This document shows positions 1-6,992 of a stretch of 15,360 nucleotides of DNA, piece after piece. Origin of the DNA: DASPWV01 sp046727855 (GTDB lineage: Bacteria > Acidobacteriota > Vicinamibacteria > Vicinamibacterales > UBA2999). Below the pieces are notes generated by a model that did no database searches, was not told the origin of the DNA, and saw only the letters and a list, made by a program, of their open reading frames with translations. The stretch covers positions 1 through 15,360 of the forward strand of contig JBKPDL010000161.1 of NCBI GenBank assembly GCA_046727855.1. Reading direction: 5' to 3'. How positions within the stretch are numbered: position 1 is the stretch's first letter; every line of letters starts with the position of its first letter. The position numbers and the translations under genes were made by a program.

Positions 1-513
1 CTCGAGACCGATCCAAGTTTCTTCGCCGACATCTACAGCATGAAGGCCGATGGCTCGGGTCAGAAGCGGCTCACGACGGTCAACGGCTACGACGGCGGGC
101 CTTTCTTTTCGCCGGACGGCAAGCAGATTATCTGGCGGCGGTTCGACGAGCAGGGCCTGATCGCCGACGTCTGGATGATGAATCTCGACGGCAGCAACCA
201 GCGGCAGATCACCAATTTCAAGTCGATGAGTTGGGCGCCGTACATCCATCCGTCCGGCGAGTACATCCTGTTCGCATCGAACAAGCTCGGGTTCGAAAAT
301 TTCGAAGTGTTCATGGTGGATATCGACGGCAAGAAAGAGCCTGTGCGCATCACGTACTCGGACGGGTTCGATGGGTTGCCGGTGCCGTCACCAGACGGCA
401 AGCAGCTGGCGTGGACGTCGAGCCGGGGCGGCGATCGCGGCGGGCAGATTTATCTGGCGCAGTGGAATCACGAGGCGGCGAAGAAAGCGCTCGCCGCCTC
501 CCCATCACGGTAG
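1..513 (+). CDS. TolB-like PD40 beta-propeller protein, C-terminal part (5' truncated by window edge)
   Basis: The reading frame is open from base 1, so the gene starts outside the window; 170 codons plus a TAG stop are visible. The protein shows PD40/WD40-like blades typical of TolB: SPDGKQIIWRR, HPSGEYILFASN and SPDGKQLAWTSSRGG, each followed by a strand that leads into motifs such as DIYSMKADGSGQKRLT and DVWMMNLDGSNQRQIT. Known proteins of this kind are periplasmic or outer-membrane-associated propellers that bind partner proteins or act as peptidase domains. No catalytic residues are visible in the part present. The C-terminal segment QIYLAQWNHEAAKKAL resembles what I remember of the ends of acidobacterial 'Tol biopolymer transporter' proteins. 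An M28 peptidase follows 126 nt downstream on the same strand, so the two may act together on extracellular peptides; that link is inference. The fold call is secure, the exact role is not. Confidence 0.88.
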   Translation, partial: LETDPSFFADIYSMKADGSGQKRLTTVNGYDGGPFFSPDGKQIIWRRFDEQGLIADVWMMNLDGSNQRQITNFKSMSWAPYIHPSGEYILFASNKLGFENFEVFMVDIDGKKEPVRITYSDGFDGLPVPSPDGKQLAWTSSRGGDRGGQIYLAQWNHEAAKKALAASPSR

Positions 514-601
514 TGGCGAGGCTTTGGCCTCGCCGCAACCGGCAGGATAGGGACGAGGCGTTAGCCGCCTTGTCGGGCGCGGGTGGAGCCGCGGCGCTAC
601 A
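511..601. repeat. Candidate small dispersed palindromic element with GTAG-type ends
   Basis: The gap between the PD40 gene and the M28 peptidase gene contains a perfect 8-bp hairpin (GGCGAGGC at 515-522, loop TTTG, GCCTCGCC at 527-534). It lies directly after the stop codon and lacks a T-tract. The gap ends in GCGCTACA at 594-601. Read on the opposite strand, that end is GTAGCGCC, which resembles GTAGTGGCG at 510-518. The other intergenic palindrome at 10031-10055 also ends in GCGCTACA. Shared ends suggest a dispersed intergenic repeat family, but two copies in one window is thin evidence. The 515-534 hairpin could also serve as a weak transcription terminator. The remaining bases up to 639 show nothing further. 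Confidence 0.35.
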
Positions 602-639
602 TGATCCGTTTTCGGCCTGGCTAAGCCGCGACACTTACA

Positions 640-2454
640 GTGACGACGATGATGACGAAACTCTTCTCTGTGTTTGCGGTCGCAATCGCGACTGCTGCGC
701 TGAGCGCGCAAGCGCCCCCCCGCACCAGGACCCAAGTCGAGACGCTTGCGGCCGATAAGTTCGAAGGCCGCCTGGCAGGGTCCGAAGGCGAGCGTCTCGC
801 GGCCGACTACATCGCAGGCGAGCTCACGCGTCTCGGCGCGAAGCCGCTCCCCGGCCGCAGCGACTTCTTGCAGCCGTTCGACTTCACGGCCGGCACCAAG
901 GATGCGGGCTCAACACTTTCCGTAGCCAAGGGTGGCGTGCCGCGAGCGTTCACCACCACTGCGGACGTTCAAGCCCTGTCGTTTTCCGATTCGTCGGAGG
1001 TTTCGGGCCCGGTCGTCTTCGCCGGCTACGGTCTCGTCGTGCCCGAGGCGCAGAACTTCGGCTACGACAGCTACACGGGTCTCGACGTCAAGGATAAGGT
1101 TGTTCTCGTGCTGCGCTACTTTCCCGAAGACGCCGATCAGAAGACACGCGCGATCCTGGCGCGCTATTCCGATCTGCGCTACAAGGCGATGGCCGCGCGG
1201 CAGCGCGGCGCCAGAGCGATGCTGGTGGTCACTGGGCCGCGGTCGCCAAACGCCGGAGAAACCATTCCCATGAGTTTCGACACGGCCATTGCCGGTTCGG
1301 GCATCGTGGCTGCAAGCATCAGCGGCGCTGCCGGCGCGGAGATTCTCGCAGCAACTGGCAAGCCGTTGGAGGCCGTGCAAAAGGAACTCGATTCGGGCAA
1401 TCCACACGTCGCCGGGTTCGCAATTCCCGCTGTGACCGTCACGGTTCGCGCGGCTGTCGTGCGTGAAAGTCACACCGCCCGCAACGTCGTCGCGTATTTG
1501 CCGGCGACGAGCCCGACGACCGGCGTGGATAAACCGTGGGTTGCTCTTGGCGCTCACTACGACCACCTTGGCCGCGGTGGCCACGGCAACTCGCTCGCGC
1601 GCAAGGAAGAGAGCGGGCAGATCCACCACGGCGCAGACGACAATGCGTCGGGCACTGCGGCGGTGCTTGGGGTGGCCGAGCTGTTATCGAAGCAGCCGCG
1701 ACGCCGCAACGTGCTGCTGGCGTTCTGGTCCGGTGAGGAGATTGGGCTCCTGGGATCAGCAGCCTACGTCAACTCCCCGCTGGTTCCGGTTTCGCAGCTC
1801 GCGGCCTATTTGAACTTCGACATGGTCGGACGCATGGTCGACAACAAGCTGACGGTGCAGGCCACCGGCACCAGCCCGGTGTGGGGGCGCATTCTCGAAC
1901 AGGCGAATGTCGCCGCCGGATTCGAACTAATCATTCAGCCGGATCCTTATCAGCCAACTGATGTGGCGAGCTTCAACCTGGCCGGCGTGCCCTGCCTGAC
2001 GTTGTTCACGAGCACGCATACCGACTACCATCGGCCGAGCGACACTGCCGACAAGATCAACTTCGAGGATCTCGATCGGGTCATCAGCTTTGCCGCGGCC
2101 ATCGTCAAGCGCGTCGGCGACGCGCCGGAGGCGCCGCAGTTCACCAAAGTCGAGCAGCCCACCGAGTCGGGCGCGGGCCGCGCCGGCGTCCGAGTGTTTA
2201 CTGGGACCATTCCGGACTACGCCACCAACGTCAAAGGCCTGCTGCTCGGAGGCGTGATCGGCGGGGGACCGGCCGAGCAGGCGGGTCTTCAGAAAGGTGA
2301 CGTGATCGTCGAGATCAACGGGCAGACGATTGCCAACATCTACGACTACACGTACGCGCTCGAGACGCTGAAGATCGGCGAGGCCGTCAAGGTCGTGTAC
2401 ATGCGCGGCAACGAACGGCGTGAAACCACGCTGACGCCGGCGGCGCGCAAGTAG
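640..2454 (+). CDS. Secreted M28 family zinc aminopeptidase with C-terminal PDZ domain
   Basis: This 604-residue protein has an N-terminal hydrophobic signal segment (about residues 5-23, ending ALSAQA). A protease-associated (PA) type insert follows at roughly 95-275, and then an M28 catalytic domain. The zinc ligands and catalytic residues fit the family: H306 and D308 in GAHYDHLG, D333/D334 in GADDNASG, E366/E367 in SGEEIGLLGS, D394 in NFDMVGRM and H464 in YHRPSDT. Residues about 525-600 form a PDZ domain (GPAEQAGLQKGDVIVEINGQ). M28 enzymes of this class remove N-terminal amino acids from peptides outside the cytoplasm. The GTG at 640 gives the longest signal peptide; ATG at 649 or 652 is equally possible because no clear Shine-Dalgarno sequence is present. 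It follows the PD40 gene on the same strand. The exact substrate cannot be read from the sequence. Confidence 0.93.
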   Translation: MTTMMTKLFSVFAVAIATAALSAQAPPRTRTQVETLAADKFEGRLAGSEGERLAADYIAGELTRLGAKPLPGRSDFLQPFDFTAGTKDAGSTLSVAKGGVPRAFTTTADVQALSFSDSSEVSGPVVFAGYGLVVPEAQNFGYDSYTGLDVKDKVVLVLRYFPEDADQKTRAILARYSDLRYKAMAARQRGARAMLVVTGPRSPNAGETIPMSFDTAIAGSGIVAASISGAAGAEILAATGKPLEAVQKELDSGNPHVAGFAIPAVTVTVRAAVVRESHTARNVVAYLPATSPTTGVDKPWVALGAHYDHLGRGGHGNSLARKEESGQIHHGADDNASGTAAVLGVAELLSKQPRRRNVLLAFWSGEEIGLLGSAAYVNSPLVPVSQLAAYLNFDMVGRMVDNKLTVQATGTSPVWGRILEQANVAAGFELIIQPDPYQPTDVASFNLAGVPCLTLFTSTHTDYHRPSDTADKINFEDLDRVISFAAAIVKRVGDAPEAPQFTKVEQPTESGAGRAGVRVFTGTIPDYATNVKGLLLGGVIGGGPAEQAGLQKGDVIVEINGQTIANIYDYTYALETLKIGEAVKVVYMRGNERRETTLTPAARK

Positions 2455-2657
2455 TCACCCGGCACTCGGCTGGGGCTCCCTCGTCCGCCGCCCGGCGCGT
2501 GCCCTCGGCGGCTATACGCAGATCGAGCGCGCAAGGGCGAAAGGAGACGTTTGACGATTCGGCTGCCGCTCAATCCGCGCGTGACCTGAGCCGCGTGATA
2601 GTCTTGTGCCCCACAACATCCGGCGCGCGGGGATTTCGGCCGCGCATTGAGGCTGAC

Positions 2658-3014
2658 ATGCGTTTGATCCTTTCCGCTCTGGTGTTCGCTGGCTCTGTCA
2701 CGGCCGTTGCGTCTGCTCAATCACCAGTTGCCGGCGACTGGTCACTCTCGTTCAACACCCCTGGCGGCACGCGCGACGCGTCAGCCGTGTTCAAGGTCGA
2801 CGGCGAGAAGGTCACTGGAACAATCAGTTCGGAACAAGGCGAGGTCGCGTTTGCCGGGACGGCGAAAGGCAAGACGTTTACGGTGACGATGGAAGTCAAC
2901 ACACCGAACGGCATGTTCTCCATCGGTCTTGCGGGCGAAGTTGACGGCGACTCGATGACAGGGACTTTGGACTTCGGTCAGGGGACTGGGGACTTCACAG
3001 GGAAGCGGAAGTAA
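2658..3014 (+). CDS. Small secreted beta-rich protein of unknown function
   Basis: The 118-residue product begins MRLILSALVFAGSVTA and has a clear signal peptide with probable cleavage after VASA. The start is the ATG at 2658, with TGAGG at 2648-2652 five bases upstream; the frame is open further upstream, but that extension lacks coding character and would bury the signal peptide. The mature part alternates short strands with Gly-rich turns: GDWSLSFNTPGG near the start, then VTGTISSEQGEVAFAGTAKG and DGDSMTGTLDFGQGTGDF. This resembles small calycin/lipocalin-like barrels that are common as stand-alone or C-terminal modules in Acidobacteriota. There are no cysteines and no recognisable catalytic motif. 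It is separated from the M28 gene by about 200 nt, which hold no other supportable gene, so it probably has its own promoter. Its function is unknown; a periplasmic binding or stabilising role is only a guess. Confidence 0.8.
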   Translation: MRLILSALVFAGSVTAVASAQSPVAGDWSLSFNTPGGTRDASAVFKVDGEKVTGTISSEQGEVAFAGTAKGKTFTVTMEVNTPNGMFSIGLAGEVDGDSMTGTLDFGQGTGDFTGKRK

Positions 3015-3043
3015 CGAGATGCGAATTTGGCGATCTCGAGATG

Positions 3044-3117
3044 TGGAGATTTGGAGAAAATGTGGAGATTTGAAAATCTGGAGATTTACAATTGGGGAAT
3101 TGGAAATTTGGAGATTC
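3044..3117. repeat. AT-rich TGGAGATTT repeat patch between convergent genes
   Basis: TGGAGATTT occurs exactly at 3044-3052, 3063-3071 and 3079-3087, a truncated copy lies at 3109-3116, and the variant TGGAAATTT is at 3101-3109. Spacing is irregular (19, 16 and 30 nt). The patch is far richer in A+T than the genes around it and fills the gap between the 3' ends of two convergent genes. Such GATTTGG-like low-complexity DNA is familiar from intergenic regions of several bacterial phyla. It contains no hairpin strong enough to call a terminator. Confidence 0.6.
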
Positions 3118-3122
3118 ACGCG

Positions 3123-5657
3123 TCAGTAAGCTGCCAACAGCCGAGCGGCCCGTTCGAGTTCCTCCTCGCTTACTAGAAAATAGTCTTCCATCGGCGGCGA
3201 GTACGGTACGGGCGTGTCGAGCGCGCCCAGGATTCGGACCGGGGCGTCGAGCGACTCAAACGCTTCTTCCTGAATAATCGCTGCCAAACTCTCTCCAATC
3301 CCGCCAGTACGAGAGTCCTCGTGCACGATCAAGACCTTGTTGCAATGGCGTGCGAGAGCGAGGACCGCGGGTTTGTCGAGCGGCGCGAGCGACCGCAAAT
3401 CGAGCACGCCGGCCTCAATACCGTCGGCGGCGAGCTTCTCCGCCACACGCAGACAGTCGTGCACGTACGCGCCGTAGGAGATCATCGCGAGATCGGTTCC
3501 GGCGCGGCGCAGCGCGGCTTTGCCGATGGGCAGCGGCGCGGGAGGCTCTTTACTCAGGACCTGCTTGATACGTGGCTCACGATAAAGCGCGATGTGCTCG
3601 TAATAGAGAACAGGATCCGGATCGGCTACCGCCGACGCCATGAGCGAGCGCGCATCGTGCGGCGTTGATGGGACAACAATTTTCAGACCGGGTGTGCGAT
3701 AGAACCACGGCTCGGTATTCTGGCTGTGATACGGGCCTGCGTAGCGCAAACCTCCCCATGGCATGCGCACCACCATCGGCACCTCTCCGCCCCAGCGGTA
3801 TCGAATCTTTGCCGCATTGTTGACGAGTTGGTTGAAGCCGGTGGCCACGAAATCGTTGAATTGCATCTCGCCGATCGGTCGCTGCCCACCGAGCGCCGCG
3901 CCGACGCATACGCCGAGGATGGCGCCTTCGGCCAGCGGAGAATTGAGGATGCGATCCCCAAACTCCTTCAGTAGCGGACGCAGGAGTAGAAACGCATTGC
4001 CGTATTGCCCTCCGACGTCCTGGCCGTAAACGAAAACGCGCGGGTCGGCACGTAAGGCGTCGCCGATGCCGAGCATGACGGCTTCGAGAAAAGTGTTGCC
4101 GGATCTGTCGAAGGCAGGGCCAGGTTCGATGTCGGTCAGGCCGAGGCCTCGCCGGCCTTCGACTCCGGTTGATCGCGAGTCGTTCAGGCCAGGCGAGACA
4201 CGTGCGTCGTCAAATCGGACCGTAGGGTCCAGGACGTCCACGCGCACCCGCGGCGGTTCACTCTTGAACACACCAACACCCGCCTGCTGCGGCTCGGGCC
4301 ATGGCGCGTCAATCACTGCCTGGGCCTGGGCGGTGACCAGCGTCTCGGCGGCCGTCTTCATCTGATCGAGCTCGCCTTTCTTGATGACGCCTTCGGCTTG
4401 GAGCTTCGCGGCATAGAGCGCAATGGGATCGCGTTTCGACCAGAACTCGTAGAGCTCACGGTTGGCGTAACCGGCGTCGTGCAGCGGAGCGTAATCCCAT
4501 GACGGCTGCGGATCCTTGCCGAGATACAACATGTCGTCATGATGCGCGTGGCCGCACATGCGCATCGAGACGAGCTCGATCAGTGCCGGCCCAAGCCCCG
4601 CGCGCGCCCGCTCGACGGCCCACGCAAAACCCGCCGCCACGGCGTCGGCGTCCGTGCCATCGAGCGTGATGCCCGGAACGCCGTATCCGATGGCTTTGTC
4701 GGCGAACACGCGCACTGCTGACGTTTCGCCGACGGGCGTCGAGAGCGCGGTCTGGTTGTTCTCGATGCAGAAGACGGCCGGCAGCTTGCGCGCGGCACAC
4801 AGATTAATCGCCTCGTGCCATTCGCCAAGCGACGAGCCGCCTTCGCCGATAAAGGACATCGCCACGCGACCGGAGCCGTCGCGCCAGAACGCCATTGCCA
4901 ATCCCGCAATCGACATCGTTCCGATCGAGAGCGGCGCTGTGGGGGGGAGAACACCCCACTCCCAGTCTCCGAGGTGCAGATCCTTGCCGTGCATCGGAGG
5001 ACCGGCTTTGCCCATCTGCGCGGTCAGCACCATGCGGACGGCTTCTTCGTCGTGACGCATCGCCAACGCGATTCCGAGGTCGCGAATCACAGGGGCCACC
5101 ACATCGCCCGTCCACACGCCATCTTTGCGATAATCGGGCCCGCGGCGCAGACGAATGCCAGCGGCGTAGATCGCTTCCTGTCCGAGCGAGCGAAAGCCTT
5201 TTCCTTGAAAGGCCATGTCGCCCCAGCGCACGTCGCCGCCCGTGAAAAACTGTTTCAAGCGATTGTCGACGGCGCGCGTGAGTACCATTCCGCGCAGAAT
5301 CTCGATCCGCTCTTCGCGTGTCAGCGACGCGCCAATCGCTTCTCGCCGGAAGAACCCATCACAGGCGTCCACGGCCGCCGCGCGGGCGACATCGAGCCGC
5401 TGCTGAACGCTCACGCCCGGCGTCGTCTCGGCCATTCGGTCGGGGATTTCGATCTGCGATGCGCGGCGCGTGAACTCCTTTCGAAATGCCTGCCGCAATT
5501 GATCGAGGGCCGTCTCGCGGTCTTCGCTCCCGCCGCGCAGTGCCGCCTCGAATGCTTCGAGCGCCACCGCAAGCGCGAACGGAATCTGCTCGGCGACAAA
5601 GGCAGCAAAGCGGCTTTCCACGCCACTTACACGTGAGACGTTCGCAGATCGCGTCAT
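3123..5657 (-). CDS. 2-oxoacid dehydrogenase E1 component, alpha and beta subunits fused in one chain
   Basis: This 844-residue protein is a thiamine-diphosphate-dependent E1 of the branched-chain 2-oxoacid (2-oxoisovalerate) dehydrogenase type. It decarboxylates a 2-oxoacid and passes the acyl group to an E2 lipoyl domain in the cytoplasm. Residues about 115-440 are the alpha part, with the ThDP/Mg motif running from G271 (GEGGSSLGEWHEA) to ENN near 299-301 and the loop CGHAHHDD at 368-375. Residues about 455-520 are a poorly conserved linker. Residues about 520-844 are the beta part, with YGQDVGGQYGNAF, PLAEGAILG (probable cofactor-activating Glu at 578), GEMQFNDF and PGLKIVVPSTP. Most bacterial homologues split alpha and beta into two genes. 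The first 110 residues are a helical extension that I do not recognise. No E2 or E3 gene is visible nearby. The ATG at 5657 has no clear Shine-Dalgarno sequence, so the start is less certain than the enzyme class. Confidence 0.92.
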   Translation of the reverse strand: MTRSANVSRVSGVESRFAAFVAEQIPFALAVALEAFEAALRGGSEDRETALDQLRQAFRKEFTRRASQIEIPDRMAETTPGVSVQQRLDVARAAAVDACDGFFRREAIGASLTREERIEILRGMVLTRAVDNRLKQFFTGGDVRWGDMAFQGKGFRSLGQEAIYAAGIRLRRGPDYRKDGVWTGDVVAPVIRDLGIALAMRHDEEAVRMVLTAQMGKAGPPMHGKDLHLGDWEWGVLPPTAPLSIGTMSIAGLAMAFWRDGSGRVAMSFIGEGGSSLGEWHEAINLCAARKLPAVFCIENNQTALSTPVGETSAVRVFADKAIGYGVPGITLDGTDADAVAAGFAWAVERARAGLGPALIELVSMRMCGHAHHDDMLYLGKDPQPSWDYAPLHDAGYANRELYEFWSKRDPIALYAAKLQAEGVIKKGELDQMKTAAETLVTAQAQAVIDAPWPEPQQAGVGVFKSEPPRVRVDVLDPTVRFDDARVSPGLNDSRSTGVEGRRGLGLTDIEPGPAFDRSGNTFLEAVMLGIGDALRADPRVFVYGQDVGGQYGNAFLLLRPLLKEFGDRILNSPLAEGAILGVCVGAALGGQRPIGEMQFNDFVATGFNQLVNNAAKIRYRWGGEVPMVVRMPWGGLRYAGPYHSQNTEPWFYRTPGLKIVVPSTPHDARSLMASAVADPDPVLYYEHIALYREPRIKQVLSKEPPAPLPIGKAALRRAGTDLAMISYGAYVHDCLRVAEKLAADGIEAGVLDLRSLAPLDKPAVLALARHCNKVLIVHEDSRTGGIGESLAAIIQEEAFESLDAPVRILGALDTPVPYSPPMEDYFLVSEEELERAARLLAAY

Positions 5658-5677
5658 CAGAGTTAGATTTTACCCAA
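5658..5677. promoter_or_regulatory. 20-bp divergent intergenic spacer, AT-rich
   Basis: Only 20 bp separate the start codons of the E1 fusion (-) and the broken amidohydrolase (+). The spacer contains TTAGAT at 5663-5668, which could be a -10 element for a leaderless + transcript starting just before the ATG at 5678. Neither start has a recognisable Shine-Dalgarno sequence. Any -35 elements must lie inside the opposing coding sequence, or one of the two starts has been chosen too far upstream. The promoter reading is inference. Confidence 0.3.
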
Positions 5678-6950
5678 ATGATTCCACCCAGCTTTCGTCT
5701 CCTCTTCACGTTCGCCGTCTTCATCGCCGCAGCATGCGGCGGCGGGTTCACGATCGGGTGCGGCGTTGAGCCGGATCAATCGCAACGTTTCGTTTCGGCA
5801 GCGGCCATTTCGCTCGTCTTGGTGAACGGACGGGTGTGGACCGGTGATCGCGCGCGTCCAGAGGCCGTAGCGGTAGGAATTGCCGGCGATCGCATCGCCG
5901 CAGTCGGCGACTCCGCGGAAGTCAAGGCCCAAGCACCCCTGAGTGCGGAGATCGTCGACCTGGGCGGCGCGTTCGTCACGCCTGGATTCATCGATGCGCA
6001 CGTCCACTTCCTTGATGGCGGATTCCGTCTCAGCTCCGTAGAACTGCGCGACGCGAACACCCCGCAGCAGTTCACGGCACGCATCAAGGCGTACGCCGAG
6101 AGCGTTCCAGCGGGCACATGGATTACCGGTGGTGACTGGGATCACACACTGTGGGGCGGCGAGCTGCCGCGTCGCGACTGGATTGATGCCGTCACGCCGA
6201 ATCACCCGGTATGGATCAACCGCCTCGACGGTCACATGGCGCTTGCCAATAGTGCGGCGCTCAAGGCCGCAGGGCTGAACCGCGACGTCAAGCCCGTCGC
6301 TGGCGGCGAGATCGTGCGCGACGGCCAAGGCGCAGCTGCAGGTGATTGTCCATGCGATTGGCGACCGCGCCAACACCACCCTCCTCGATATCTACGAGCG
6401 TGTGGAGCGCGAGAATGGCCCACGTGATCGGCGGTTTCGCATCGAACACGCGCAACACCTGTCGCCAGCCGACGTGCCGCGTTTCAAGACGCTCGGCGTG
6501 ATTGCGAGCATGCAGCCGTACCACGCGATAGATGACGGCCGGTGGGCGACAAAGGTGATTGGCCCTGAGCGAAGCAGGACGACCTATGCGTTTCGATCGC
6601 TGCTGGACGCTGGAGCTCGACTCGCGTTCGGCAGTGATTGGTACGTGGCGCCGCCGACACCGCTGGAAGGCGTTTACGCCGCCGTCACACGTCGCACGAT
6701 CGATGATCGAAATCCCGGCGGCTGGGTACCGGAGCAGAAAATTACCGTGGAGGAGGCACTGGTCGCATACACCCGCGACGCAGCCTACGCGTCGTTCGAC
6801 GAGCAGCAAAAGGGCGTGATCGCACCTGGCATGCTGGCCGACCTGGTCGTCATCGATCGCGATCTGCGGTCAATCCCGCCGGAACAGATTCGCGAGGCGA
6901 AGGTACTGCGGACGATCGTGAACGGAAAGACCGTGTACACGCGGGAGTGA
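5678..6950 (+). pseudogene. YtcJ-type metal-dependent amidohydrolase, broken by internal deletion and frameshift
   Basis: The first part (5678 to about 6335) encodes an N-terminal hydrophobic/possible lipoprotein signal (FIAAAC), the strand VLVNGRVWTGD, the metal-binding H108-x-H110 in GFIDAHVHF and the WITGGDWDH region, up to GGEIVRDGQG. The frame then runs into unrelated sequence and stops at 6427. The second part, in another frame from about 6324 to 6950, resumes with AQLQVIVHAIGDRANTT, RIEHAQHL, LAFGSDW and the C-terminal GVIAPGMLADLVVIDRD. In intact Amidohydro_3 (YtcJ-like) enzymes, roughly 130-150 residues lie between these blocks. Here they are adjacent, so about half of the TIM barrel is missing and the total length is 1273 nt, not a multiple of three. 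The junction lies around GACGGCCAAGGCGCAG (6320-6335). Such enzymes hydrolyse amide or imide bonds of unknown natural substrates. An assembly error would give the same appearance. Confidence 0.85.
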
Positions 6951-6951
6951 G

Positions 6952-6978
6952 GGGAAAAGGGGTCTGACCCCTTTTCCC
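6952..6978. repeat. REP-like palindrome, copy 1 (between convergent genes)
   Basis: A perfect 11-bp inverted repeat: GGGAAAAGGGG at 6952-6962, loop TCTGA, CCCCTTTTCCC at 6968-6978. The right arm is repeated directly at 6981-6991, so two alternative hairpins can form with the left arm. It lies one base after the stop of the broken amidohydrolase and just before the 3' end of the convergent M20 gene, so it may act as a bidirectional terminator. The core GGAAAAGGGGnCTGACCCC recurs at 8716-8734, which makes it more than a simple terminator. Confidence 0.75.
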
Positions 6979-6992
6979 ACCCCCTTTTCCCC

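Noticed and set aside
3044..3117. Possible CRISPR array
   Set aside because: The repeated unit is only 9 nt, spacing is irregular and spacers are as AT-rich as the repeats; there are no cas genes.
4815..5636. 273-codon open frame on + strand antisense to the E1 fusion
   Set aside because: Antisense to conserved E1 sequence, no motif and no ribosome binding site.
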